Positions 1-8,866 of a DNA stretch of 32,137 bases are shown here, one piece after another. This DNA is from Candidatus Bruticola papionis (GTDB lineage Bacteria > Vulcanimicrobiota > Xenobia > Xenobiales > Xenobiaceae). Position 1 is the stretch's first letter, and every line of letters starts with the position of its first letter. Position numbers and translations under genes: made by a program. The notes under the pieces were generated by a model. It worked only from the letters and a program-made list of their open reading frames with translations. It ran no database searches and had not been told where the DNA came from. Location: positions 1-32,137 of the forward strand of contig DHKB01000015.1 of NCBI GenBank assembly GCA_002407045.1. The letters run 5' to 3'.

Positions 1-3000
1 TCATAAGCAGGAGCAGCTGTCTCGGGAACAGGCACAGCTTCAACAGCAGGCGCACTAGCCGAAGTATGCTTTTTGGCTGCTAAGCGGCTAGCTAAAAGCG
101 CTTGTTTGAGGGAAGCGCGAGCAGCTCGTTTTTGTTCAGCTGAGCTATCATCTTGAGCTACTGCCAACGCCGACTCAAGAGCGGCAGCGGAAGGTTCGGC
201 CTCTGCCGCCGACTTGTCTATAGGAGCATTTTCTACTACAGCTGGTTGCTCAAGCTCGGTAGCAAGTGTGCTTTCCTCTGCTGGAGCTTGCTTAGGCGTG
301 CCAACAGGCTCAGCAAGAGGCTTTGCCATGGGCTCAACCACGGCTTGCCCTGCTATAGCCGAGCTGTCTGCAGTTGCCATTTGGGCTACGGAAGCTACAC
401 GGCTGAAAAGAGAAGAGCGTTCAGTTGAGCGATCGCGCATAACAGCGCTGCGCAAAGTAGTTACAGGTTGAATAGGCTGCTCAACAACAGGCGGCGCCAC
501 AACTGGAGTAGCGATATCTTCAAAGTCAATAGAAGCTGCCGCGTCCATAGAGTCAGCTGTCGCTGTGAATTTTGTCTCCGAAGCAGCTGACTCAGCTACT
601 GCAGATTCAGCTTCGTCAGGAGCGCTGCCACTAAGACGAGCTTGACGAGCTTCTTGGCGCTCTTTGCGCAAGCGAGCCTTTTCCATACGATCCTTTAAGG
701 AATCAGGTACGGTAATTTGTTTTTTAGGTATCACTTTAGGCGGAGGCTCTGGAGGTAAAGAAGCAGCTTTTTTAGCCAAAGCTTCCAACTGTTCTTCCGA
801 AACAGCACCTTTTAAAGAGAGACGACGAGACTCAGAAGCAGGAAGAGAACCGCTTTGCTTTTCTTTTTCCTCTTCCGTATCGTCACGGTGAACTCCCAAA
901 GAAGCAGACGAAGCAGTCTTAGCTTTGTTGCGAGATATTTCAGCAGAGGCCAAAGACACGTTGGCTTTACGGGCCAATTTCGAATTAAGCCTGGCGGAGA
1001 TGCGCTCCATATCGGTAGCGCCTTCCTTGGGCGCTTTGGGAACGCTTTCGGCAGGAGAAGTATTTACAGCCCGTTCAGGAGTACTTTCAACTTTTTCTTG
1101 GTGAGTATCCGAAGTTTTTGGTAAATTGCTTCCCGAACGCATTTGAGCCAGAAGCTGCTTTTTAAGAGCCTCTTTGGCTGAAGTGCGTGCAGATGTAGTG
1201 GAAGAGACATGCGAGGGTGAAGCTTCAACTACAGGAGCACTCTCAACCGATGCCGACCTAGTTGGTGAACCATGCTCAACCGTAGTAGCAGCATCAACAG
1301 CGGGTGTCATTTCCTCAACAGCAGGCTCCATGCTGGCAAACTGAGTTGCAACAGTCACACTTTCAGTCAGAGAATTTTCGGCCACAGGAATTTGAGCTTC
1401 TGCAGCCTGTGCCGAAGCAGGCTCCAACAAGCTTGACGTCGTTTCACTGGTCAGCGGTTCAGGAGCTGAAGTAGATGTGTAGACGTCAGCCTTGGGAAGA
1501 GCAGAATCGTCAACATTTTGCTTAGGCACGGGAGGAAGTTCTTCTAAAATTTGAGCTTCTACAGGTTCGGCCACAGTAGCAACAACCGGAGTTGTTGAGG
1601 ACTCAAGCGGTTGGACCTCGACTTCTCGGCCAATATCTTCAGGAATAGCACGACGCCTAGAATCTGACTTGCTTTCCTCGGTAGCAACCGCTGAAGGAGC
1701 GACTTGTCCCAAATCGTCAGGAATAGAACGGCTTGAACTAGCGTAGGCAGGAGCAAAATTAGAAGCAGCACTGTCAGCATCTAAATTGTCTAACTCATCA
1801 ACTTCAGATACGCCAATAGAAGAAGCTCCCGAAGCTCTATTAAAATCGAAATGAACAGTACTACTAGCAGTAGCAGTATCGTTCTCGGTGCGAGCTTCAA
1901 GTGTAGAAGCGCTATCCTTAGCTGGCGAAGAAACGTTCTGATTTAAGACTTCTGAAGTAGCGCTGGCCACACTAGTATTTGCTTGCGCAAAAGATGTGGG
2001 AGCAGACTCATCTTTAGTAGATTTATCTTTTTTATCTACTAAACTATCCAAAGGAGAGCCTTTGGATTGATTGTTTTTGCGACCTAATAAACGGCCGCTG
2101 ACAGCACTAATAAAACCACCGGCTAAACTGCGCTGCTTGTCCCTATTGGCACTGCTCTCTTGTTTGACCAACTTAGCCAAAGGTGATTCATCATCGATAT
2201 CCCCTTCAGGAACTTCGCTGTCAGTATTGTTATCTTTAGTGCCTGCTTTGGGAGTGAGCTCACCACGCAAGAAAAGATCGATACGAATATGGTCGATTTT
2301 TTCTTTAAAAGCGCTATTACCGTTCTTCAACTTTTGCAACGACAATTCGGCAGCATCCAAAGCTTGTTTAGCCTCTTCGTACATGCCAGTTTTTATCAGA
2401 AGCTCAGCTCGTTTAATGCCCAAATCGACTTCTAAGCTCGTTTTAGTCTCAAAGTCAGCTCCGTGGCCTATTAGGTGCGCAGCCTTTTCCAGCAACTCGA
2501 TAGCGAAACGGTTGTTACCTTCGCTAGCGTAGAACCTAGCTAAGCCTTCCTGAGCACGAACAGCAAAATTATCTGCCCAATCAGCGATATCCAAGCATTC
2601 TTCGCCCAAACTGACCAATTGTTCCAAAAGATAAAGGCCGTCACGGATACCAGCAGCACTGTCCATGAGCCCCTGATTAAGCCATAAGTCTAAGAGTTTT
2701 TCGCCATAATGGGCTTGCTTGTCTCGGCCGCGACTAGACCAATTTTTGATAATTGTCCGGAAGACAGGGATATAATTGCGACGCATACGATCGCGTAAGC
2801 GGTTTTCTAAAGCGTTTTCAAAGCTCTCGATATCGGCTCCATTCCAGAAAGGCAATACAATAAGATCGCCAAGCAAATCTTGTATACCTACGGAATTAGC
2901 AAAAGAACGGCTGATAAAAGCGGCAAAATTCTTGATAAAAGTCTTGCGTAAGGAACTGTCTTTATCCGGCAAGCTGACACCGTTGCTTAAAGTTGAAAGC

Positions 3001-6000
3001 ATTTCATCTAAGAGGAAAACAGTATTGTCCTCATCATCTTTGCTTTCAGCCAATTCAACCAAATTCATCAAAACTGAACTAAGCTCCAGCTCGCAACCCT
3101 TACCATCGGTCAAGCTGCGCAACTCAGAGTAAAGACGATTGGCCTTTTTGAAAGCTTCTTCGGCATCTTCTACCTTGCCATCAGCTTTATCAAGCAACCC
3201 TTTAGAGAACATAAGCTCAGCGTAGTCGTTACGATCTTGTAAACTTAAGCCTTGCTTAGATAATCTATCGTAAATGGCTACCGCTTTTTTCAAATAGTCA
3301 TAAAGCTCGTCTTGGGAGCAATAATCTGGAGTAACGTAGCTTCCATCAGGCTGAGCGCTGCAAGCAGTAATCAGACGTACCAAATTTAAACATAACCAAG
3401 CGATTTGAACTTCAGAAGGCTTTTTGTCCCTGCCTAAGCCACTTTCACTATCGGAAGCCTCTTCAATAAGCTCCTGAGTGAGAGAAACAACTTCTGAGCC
3501 CATATTCAAAAAAGTGTATGCCTTAACCAACTCTATACCAGCTTCAAAATTTAAAAGCGGATTCAAGCGGTAAATAATAGGATTGACGCCAATATTGCGC
3601 ACTGCCCTTAAAGGAGGTATGGCTATTTCAGCCACATTATGCCCTCTCAAAGCTTTTGTACTCTCAAAGAGAACTTGAGGCACAAAAGCATAAAATACTG
3701 AAAAGACTTTATAAATAGCGTCTTCAGTGCCATAGTCAGACAAGCGTCCCGAATTTTCAGTCCAAATAGTGCAACCAGTAATATTTTCCTGTACGGCTTG
3801 TTCTTGGTTGTTTTCCAGGGCAAAAGCTTGAGCCAAACCAAAGTGAGCCATTACCACAATGACGCCCTCTTCAAAGGGCAGAGAGTCAGGGTTGGCCAAA
3901 ACAGCCACTATTTTGTTGAAGTGGAAACGAGCTTTGTTGACATCTTTGAGACCCAAGCAAGCGAAACCAACCCCCAATAAAGCCCAGACATCTTCCTGAT
4001 TATTCTCCGGAGTATCTAGAGCTTTGGAGAAATCAGCTAGAGCTTCCGGATACTTGTACTGATATAAACAAGAAGCAGCTCGCCCCATCAAATCTTTATG
4101 GGAGACTTCACCACGTTGGCCGGAAAAGATAGCTGTAAAATCATCTTCGGCTCTTTTGAACTGTCCATCATAGAACAGCACCCACACACGCTCGGCAAGA
4201 ACTTGCAAATACGTGGCTCTGTCGTTGCGATTCTCAGAAATGACTAAGCCCTTCTCAAACTGAGCCAAAGCGGAAAGAACATTATTTAAATGGGCATAAG
4301 CCACGCCCAAATTGAGGAAGACTCTAGCCAAAGGAGCTTTGGCATTTTTTAAGTCGTGGGCGCCAGGCCATCTTTCTATGGAATCTTCTAAATCTTCTTT
4401 GGCCTCTTCGTAAGCTCCACGCATAACTCGCAAAGAGCCACGTTTAGCTAAAACCTTCGCATAATCGGAGATATAGCGTACCTGACTATCGTCAATAAGC
4501 CCTTTGTAATAGTCAAGCGATTTGGCAATAAAGCCTTCAGCTTCGAGATAATGACCGCCCAACTCTTCTATACGAGAACGTAAAAGCCAGAGTTTAGCCA
4601 AAGAAGCTCGGTTGGAGAAATTGCTATTTTTGTTTTCGAATTGCTCAAAAATGCCAATTGCTTGCTCAGTATATTGCAAGCATTCGTCCAGACGATTGCT
4701 CTTTTCCAGCAAGAAGGCAATCTGATAAATAACATCAGCATGGAGATGAGCCAATTCAGAGCGCCCTTGCTCTTTTATTAACTTTTCGAAATAGACTTGC
4801 GATTGGCGCAAATTGGCTATAGCCACTTCAGAATCTTTTTCATTTACTAGCCCCAGCAAAGCCTTAGCCCGCGCTTCGATAACTTTGCCAGTTTCAGGTA
4901 AATCTTTAGAAAAGCGCAATACTTCCTCAAAGCGCAAACGAGCTTGACGGTTAGAAGCATTTTGTTCAGACAGCAATTCACCCAATTGCAAATTGAGCTG
5001 CACCCAAGCCATACTAGCTTCTGGAGTACGCGGATTGGCTTTGCGTTCGACAACTTTTTGCAAAGCGGCAATAGCTTGTGAGCGCTGTCCTAAAGCCAAT
5101 TGGGCTTCGGCACGCAAGCAAGCGACTGAAGCTAAATTATTCAGAGCGTTTACATCACCCAAATCGGCCATTTTGCTCCAAATATCAAAAGCCATAGTGG
5201 CATCTTCGGCAGCTTGACGAGGCAATTCAAGTTCTAAGTAAATACGAGCTCGCTCACTGAGCACCTTAGCTTTTACGACTCTGTTGCGATCGTTGGAAGA
5301 GACAAACTCAAAAGCTCTATCCAATTCTTGTTTGGCTTTATCATAATCGAGCATGCCTCTGTAGACGCTGCAACAGAACATACATAACTCGACAACCCTA
5401 GAACCAACCGAGGCGACACCGGAAGAAACAAAAAATTGAATAAGCTTTTTGCTGACTTCAAGAGCAATTTTGCGATCTTCGGAACTACCGCTAGAGGTCA
5501 TCTCCTTAAGCCAAGCTTCTACAGCGGGCATAAAGCTGCTATCTGAAGCCAGACGCTGGATCAGCTGCGTGTCCTGACTCTTTATAGCCCAATCGGAAAA
5601 ATGGCGCACTGCCAAAACAGTAGCGGGAGTGAAACTCTCTTCAGTTTGCAAAGCCGACTCAGCCCACATAGCTAATTGACGATTAGCTAAAGCGCCAACT
5701 TGAGGGAACATCTCGCGACATATTTCCAATACCAATGGAGAGCGCAACTCTACGCCATCATCTTCTCCAAAAGCTACTAAGCCATTAAGACGATAGGCAG
5801 TTGCTTCTCCATCGCGTATACCGAAACCAGGAAAGCGCAGCAATTCAATAGGGATCGCTTCACCAGCTTCACCGACAGTAGCCAAAAGCGGAATGTGGTA
5901 ATGTTCCAGAACATCGGAGCCCAATAAAGTGCGCAACTTATTGCGCAATTCTTCAATACTTTCGGTTACCAAGGGAGCGACATCATTTTCCGGCTCGGAA

Positions 6001-6896
6001 ACTGCCGATAAGCTAGTAAGAGAATTGCGATCTTTACTTAAAGCGCCAGTAAAGAAGCGACGGCGGAAAATAGGATCGACTTCAATGGTAGTTAAATGGC
6101 TGGTAGCGACTTCTCGATATAAAAAACGCTTCCCTAAACAAGGAGAGACCAGCACATGCATGGATAACTTATCCGAATGGCAAACAGAGCACCTTTCAAA
6201 GACAATAAAAGGAGGCAACTCGTCGCGACTACTTTCAGTATTGAGGAAGAGTCGGCCGCAAGCTCCTTTACGCTCCTCTACTTCAAAGCGCCAACGGTTC
6301 AAGAACTCAGAGAAAGCTGGCAAAATGGCATTGAGGTGAGGCAAATAATTGACAATGGTAGGAGCCATAGAAGCGATATCATCTAGATTGCGCCTAGAGA
6401 AGAAACGCTCACGCCAAATACTCCAGGGAACTTGCGAAAAATTAGTATTAGCTCCCAAACCAAGCAAAGCAGTATATTCTTGGGTCTCTCCTCCTGCATT
6501 GCGACTCGGACTTACGTATAAAAACTTAAGTATAGCTTCAACAAGTGGATTTTGACGACTGCGCTTAGGCAAATAGGAAACAGCCCAGCTTAATAGACCG
6601 CAAGCAGCTTCAGCAAAATCGACACGCCACAGACTGCGCCTCCACCCCGGCAAAGGAGCCTCGGAAGGAGAGAGCGGAGCCACTGACGATGCAGCCATAA
6701 AAATGCTGATAAAATCTATAACTTCGCGGAAATGCCAAGCGGCAGGCACATAGTTGATACGCCCTTCTCCATCTGGAGTAAGGCTTTTATCCAAACGTTG
6801 CAAATTGGCCGACAAAGCTGCCGACACAGGATTGTCATCCCGAATCATCCCTTCGGGAATAATCAACTTTGAGTTCTCAGGCCCGCTGCTCACCAT
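1..6896 (-). CDS. Giant TPR-repeat protein with long low-complexity C-terminal region (3' end outside window)
   Basis: The frame is open from an ATG at 6896 to the left edge, giving at least 2298 codons without a stop. A GGGAG ribosome-binding site lies 6 bases before the ATG. There is no signal peptide, so a cytoplasmic location is likely. Residues 1 to about 450 form a domain I do not recognise. It carries a C-X2-C-H cluster at about residues 236-240 and another Cys about 14 residues later, which looks like a zinc-knuckle type site. From about 450 to 1540 there are many helical repeats with TPR spacing (A/G at position 8, A at position 20), for example around plus coordinates 3950-5300. From about 1540 to the edge the protein is Ala/Ser/Glu/Pro/Thr-rich with scattered charged patches, probably disordered. 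TPR arrays usually hold protein complexes together; the partner is unknown. It lies downstream of smpB, separated by a terminator-like structure. Confidence 0.85.
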   Translation of the reverse strand, partial: MVSSGPENSKLIIPEGMIRDDNPVSAALSANLQRLDKSLTPDGEGRINYVPAAWHFREVIDFISIFMAASSVAPLSPSEAPLPGWRRSLWRVDFAEAACGLLSWAVSYLPKRSRQNPLVEAILKFLYVSPSRNAGGETQEYTALLGLGANTNFSQVPWSIWRERFFSRRNLDDIASMAPTIVNYLPHLNAILPAFSEFLNRWRFEVEERKGACGRLFLNTESSRDELPPFIVFERCSVCHSDKLSMHVLVSPCLGKRFLYREVATSHLTTIEVDPIFRRRFFTGALSKDRNSLTSLSAVSEPENDVAPLVTESIEELRNKLRTLLGSDVLEHYHIPLLATVGEAGEAIPIELLRFPGFGIRDGEATAYRLNGLVAFGEDDGVELRSPLVLEICREMFPQVGALANRQLAMWAESALQTEESFTPATVLAVRHFSDWAIKSQDTQLIQRLASDSSFMPAVEAWLKEMTSSGSSEDRKIALEVSKKLIQFFVSSGVASVGSRVVELCMFCCSVYRGMLDYDKAKQELDRAFEFVSSNDRNRVVKAKVLSERARIYLELELPRQAAEDATMAFDIWSKMADLGDVNALNNLASVACLRAEAQLALGQRSQAIAALQKVVERKANPRTPEASMAWVQLNLQLGELLSEQNASNRQARLRFEEVLRFSKDLPETGKVIEARAKALLGLVNEKDSEVAIANLRQSQVYFEKLIKEQGRSELAHLHADVIYQIAFLLEKSNRLDECLQYTEQAIGIFEQFENKNSNFSNRASLAKLWLLRSRIEELGGHYLEAEGFIAKSLDYYKGLIDDSQVRYISDYAKVLAKRGSLRVMRGAYEEAKEDLEDSIERWPGAHDLKNAKAPLARVFLNLGVAYAHLNNVLSALAQFEKGLVISENRNDRATYLQVLAERVWVLFYDGQFKRAEDDFTAIFSGQRGEVSHKDLMGRAASCLYQYKYPEALADFSKALDTPENNQEDVWALLGVGFACLGLKDVNKARFHFNKIVAVLANPDSLPFEEGVIVVMAHFGLAQAFALENNQEQAVQENITGCTIWTENSGRLSDYGTEDAIYKVFSVFYAFVPQVLFESTKALRGHNVAEIAIPPLRAVRNIGVNPIIYRLNPLLNFEAGIELVKAYTFLNMGSEVVSLTQELIEEASDSESGLGRDKKPSEVQIAWLCLNLVRLITACSAQPDGSYVTPDYCSQDELYDYLKKAVAIYDRLSKQGLSLQDRNDYAELMFSKGLLDKADGKVEDAEEAFKKANRLYSELRSLTDGKGCELELSSVLMNLVELAESKDDEDNTVFLLDEMLSTLSNGVSLPDKDSSLRKTFIKNFAAFISRSFANSVGIQDLLGDLIVLPFWNGADIESFENALENRLRDRMRRNYIPVFRTIIKNWSSRGRDKQAHYGEKLLDLWLNQGLMDSAAGIRDGLYLLEQLVSLGEECLDIADWADNFAVRAQEGLARFYASEGNNRFAIELLEKAAHLIGHGADFETKTSLEVDLGIKRAELLIKTGMYEEAKQALDAAELSLQKLKNGNSAFKEKIDHIRIDLFLRGELTPKAGTKDNNTDSEVPEGDIDDESPLAKLVKQESSANRDKQRSLAGGFISAVSGRLLGRKNNQSKGSPLDSLVDKKDKSTKDESAPTSFAQANTSVASATSEVLNQNVSSPAKDSASTLEARTENDTATASSTVHFDFNRASGASSIGVSEVDELDNLDADSAASNFAPAYASSSRSIPDDLGQVAPSAVATEESKSDSRRRAIPEDIGREVEVQPLESSTTPVVATVAEPVEAQILEELPPVPKQNVDDSALPKADVYTSTSAPEPLTSETTSSLLEPASAQAAEAQIPVAENSLTESVTVATQFASMEPAVEEMTPAVDAATTVEHGSPTRSASVESAPVVEASPSHVSSTTSARTSAKEALKKQLLAQMRSGSNLPKTSDTHQEKVESTPERAVNTSPAESVPKAPKEGATDMERISARLNSKLARKANVSLASAEISRNKAKTASSASLGVHRDDTEEEKEKQSGSLPASESRRLSLKGAVSEEQLEALAKKAASLPPEPPPKVIPKKQITVPDSLKDRMEKARLRKERQEARQARLSGSAPDEAESAVAESAASETKFTATADSMDAAASIDFEDIATPVVAPPVVEQPIQPVTTLRSAVMRDRSTERSSLFSRVASVAQMATADSSAIAGQAVVEPMAKPLAEPVGTPKQAPAEESTLATELEQPAVVENAPIDKSAAEAEPSAAALESALAVAQDDSSAEQKRAARASLKQALLASRLAAKKHTSASAPAVEAVPVPETAAPAY

Positions 6897-6921
6897 AGCA
6901 CTCTCCCTTGCATTTTTAAGA

Positions 6922-6967
6922 CAAAAAAAAAGCCCGCCCCGATTATTCTAGGCTAAAGGCTCTTTTT
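6922..6967 (-). terminator. Probable intrinsic terminator after smpB
   Basis: Read on the minus strand, an A-rich stretch and AGCC are followed by GGGCT and a run of eight or nine T. The GC stem is only about 4-5 pairs with A/T extension and a long loop, so it is weaker than the other terminators here. It lies between the smpB stop and the giant TPR gene, whose promoter I could not identify. Confidence 0.4.
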
Positions 6968-6983
6968 CCCTCTGATATGTGGG

Positions 6984-7475
6984 TTATCTACGTTCGGCGA
7001 TAGCTCTCTCTATATCGCGTTTGGCAGTTTTAGCTGCTTCAGCTTCACGTTTATCATAAAGTTTTTTACCACGCGCTAAAGCAATCTCTACTTTAATGTA
7101 ATTCTTCTTGAAATACAGTTTAGTAGGGATAATCGTTAAACCTTTTTCATGGGTACGCGCTTTTAAGCGCCTAATTTCGCTCTTATTAAGCAAAAGACGG
7201 CGAGCTCGCATAGGCTCATGATTAAAGGTGCTAGCATAATGCCACTTGCTAATATTCAGTCCTTTTAACCAAACTTGATTAAAATCGTCGACTACAGCAT
7301 AAGCATCGACCAAACTGAGCCGCCCTTCACGCAAGGATTTAACTTCAGTTCCTTGCAAAGCGATACCAGCTTCGAAAAACTCTTCGAAAATATACTCATG
7401 TCTGGCTTGTCTATTGACGGCAATAATTTTTACACCTGATTCTGTTTTTTGTTGATTTTTATTCTTTTTAGCCAT
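6984..7475 (-). CDS. smpB: SsrA-binding protein SmpB
   Basis: SmpB binds tmRNA and brings it to ribosomes stalled on broken mRNA (trans-translation). The 163-residue length is normal for the family. Recognisable segments are the early beta strand with NRQARHEY at 21-28, the GTEVKS tRNA-binding segment at 42-47, HEPMRARRLLLN at 86-97, KKNYIKVEIALARGKKLYDKR around 123-143, and the basic C-terminal tail to 163 that inserts into the mRNA channel. The ATG at 7475 lies inside the last codons of the lytic transglycosylase gene (8-base overlap), so it is probably translationally coupled. No tmRNA gene is visible in this window. Confidence 0.97.
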   Translation of the reverse strand: MAKKNKNQQKTESGVKIIAVNRQARHEYIFEEFFEAGIALQGTEVKSLREGRLSLVDAYAVVDDFNQVWLKGLNISKWHYASTFNHEPMRARRLLLNKSEIRRLKARTHEKGLTIIPTKLYFKKNYIKVEIALARGKKLYDKREAEAAKTAKRDIERAIAERR

Positions 7476-8118
7476 TTTTATTTACTCTGGAATTAGGTAA
7501 AGGTTGGTTACATACCAATTGCGGATAAAGTTTGCTATATTTTTCCGCATTATTCAAGACCTTTTTTACAAAAAATCTCGTTTCCGGCACAGGTATCTCT
7601 TCGACTGTAAGCGGCCTTCCCTGCTCTTCTATCCAAGAATCGACTTCATGCTGACCAGCATTGTAAGCAGCCAAAGCTTCTACACTTTTATTGTCAAAAC
7701 GTTGCAAAAGCCAAGCTAAATAATAAGCCCCCAAATAGATATTGAGCTCAGGCTCTTGTAAGCGACGGTTATCTGCTTGCGCAACTTCTATTTGATGTGT
7801 TTCTGCTATCCAACGAGCAGTATCAGGCATAAGTTGCATCAGCCCTAAAGCCCCGACTTCCGACTGAGCTTTGGGATTGAAGCCACTCTCGGCCAAAATT
7901 ACTCCAGCAACCAGCGAAGGGCTGACACCAGCTTCACGTCCAGCAGCGATTACTGTACTTTCATATTTCAGTGGATACCAGTAATGCTCAATATTAGACC
8001 AACTAGCATACAGGACTAAAAATATCGCTAAAAAAAAGAGAAAAAGTCTGAGCAAAGCGTATAAAAAGGAAGAAAGATTATTTTCATCCTTCCGCTTTGC
8101 ATTTACCTCAGAGTCCAT
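7468..8118 (-). CDS. Membrane-anchored lytic transglycosylase (SLT domain)
   Basis: This enzyme cleaves the MurNAc-GlcNAc bond of peptidoglycan non-hydrolytically. The frame is open from 8184, but I prefer the ATG at 8118. The upstream ATG would lie 77 bases inside coaE and has no ribosome-binding site, while 8118 overlaps coaE by 11 bases and has GGAAAGG about 13 bases upstream. With this start there is a short charged N-terminus, one membrane segment at about residues 18-38, then a C-terminal SLT domain. Motifs seen are ILAESGFNPKAQS with the catalytic Glu at residue 77, GLMQLMP and AYNAG, all diagnostic of the family 1 (Slt70/MltC-type) fold. It probably acts on the outer face of the cytoplasmic membrane. 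Neighbours coaE and smpB are housekeeping genes sharing the transcript. Confidence 0.92.
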   Translation of the reverse strand: MDSEVNAKRKDENNLSSFLYALLRLFLFFLAIFLVLYASWSNIEHYWYPLKYESTVIAAGREAGVSPSLVAGVILAESGFNPKAQSEVGALGLMQLMPDTARWIAETHQIEVAQADNRRLQEPELNIYLGAYYLAWLLQRFDNKSVEALAAYNAGQHEVDSWIEEQGRPLTVEEIPVPETRFFVKKVLNNAEKYSKLYPQLVCNQPLPNSRVNKNG

Positions 8119-8728
8119 ATATAGGTGCGAACCTTTCCTGCCAGACTTGTTCAACTTGACGGCGTAAAGCTGATAAAGTGCCATTGTTATCTATCAAAAT
8201 AGTGGCTCTCTCAGCTTTAGCGCTCAAGCTCATTTGTGAACGTATACGCTCTCGAGCTTCAGATTTAGTCAATTTATCACGAGCCATAAGCCGCTCAAGT
8301 TGTTTCTTCTCACTAATATCGACAACTAGTACTCCAGCACAAGCGGCCTCAACCCCATGTTCAAAAAGCAAGGGAGCCATAATAAAAACTAAAGGAACCT
8401 CCAAACGAGCCTGAGCCACCAAAGCAAATGTACGTTTCCAAATTACCGGGTGGATTAACTCGTTTAAAGCTTGCAATTTACTAGGATCGTGAAAAACAAT
8501 TTTACCTAAATAAGAACGGCGCAAGGCCCCTTGTTTATCCAACACATTATTGCCAAATTGCTCAGCTATCTTTGCCAAAAGCGGAGTTCCTGGCTCCACT
8601 AATTCTCGACTAACTGCATCGCAATCGATAATACGAGCTCCCAATTGTTGCAATAAAGCAGCCACTGTAGACTTTCCGCAAGCAATTCCTCCAGTCAGTC
8701 CCCAGACTACGCCTTCTTTTGTTTTCAT
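8108..8728 (-). CDS. coaE: Dephospho-CoA kinase
   Basis: CoaE phosphorylates the 3'-hydroxyl of dephospho-CoA with ATP, the last step of coenzyme A synthesis. The P-loop GGIACGKS lies near the N-terminus, followed by an IDCDAVSRELVEPG segment (substrate Asp), a HPVIWK segment and the late RLMARDKLTKSEARERI lid region. Two start codons are possible. At 8737 the ATG directly abuts the AGGA motif, leaving no spacing, whereas the ATG at 8728 has AGGA about 8 bases upstream, so 8728 is chosen (206 residues, normal for the family). The 3' end overlaps the lytic transglycosylase gene. Confidence 0.95.
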   Translation of the reverse strand: MKTKEGVVWGLTGGIACGKSTVAALLQQLGARIIDCDAVSRELVEPGTPLLAKIAEQFGNNVLDKQGALRRSYLGKIVFHDPSKLQALNELIHPVIWKRTFALVAQARLEVPLVFIMAPLLFEHGVEAACAGVLVVDISEKKQLERLMARDKLTKSEARERIRSQMSLSAKAERATILIDNNGTLSALRRQVEQVWQERFAPIYGL

Positions 8729-8765
8729 AATCGACATCCTAATGCTTCAGATCCCAAATCTTACC

Positions 8766-8826
8766 AAAAAAAATCCCCGCCTCGAATAGGTAAAGCTACA
8801 GCTGCACCTGCTAAGGTCGGGGATTT
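8766..8826 (-). terminator. Intrinsic terminator of the S1-like gene
   Basis: On the minus strand AAATCCCCG (8818-8826) pairs with CGGGGATTT (8771-8779) around a 38-base loop that can fold further, and a run of T follows immediately. It lies about 40 bases after the S1 stop codon. A second perfect hairpin, GCGGAG-CAAAT-CTCCGC, sits just before it but lacks a T run in the minus direction. Confidence 0.8.
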
Positions 8827-8866
8827 CTCACTTTTTTAGCGGAGATTTGCTCCGCACGAATTGGTA

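Noticed and set aside
2071..2532. Plus-strand open frame of 153 codons opposite the giant TPR gene
   Set aside because: The minus-strand frame is continuous, repeat-structured and much longer; the plus frame shows no family features.
6170..6200. Heme c attachment site (CxxCH)
   Set aside because: The protein has no export signal or membrane segment, so cytochrome maturation is unlikely.
5929..6339. Plus-strand open frame of 136 codons opposite the giant TPR gene
   Set aside because: Antisense shadow of the N-terminal domain with no ribosome-binding site.
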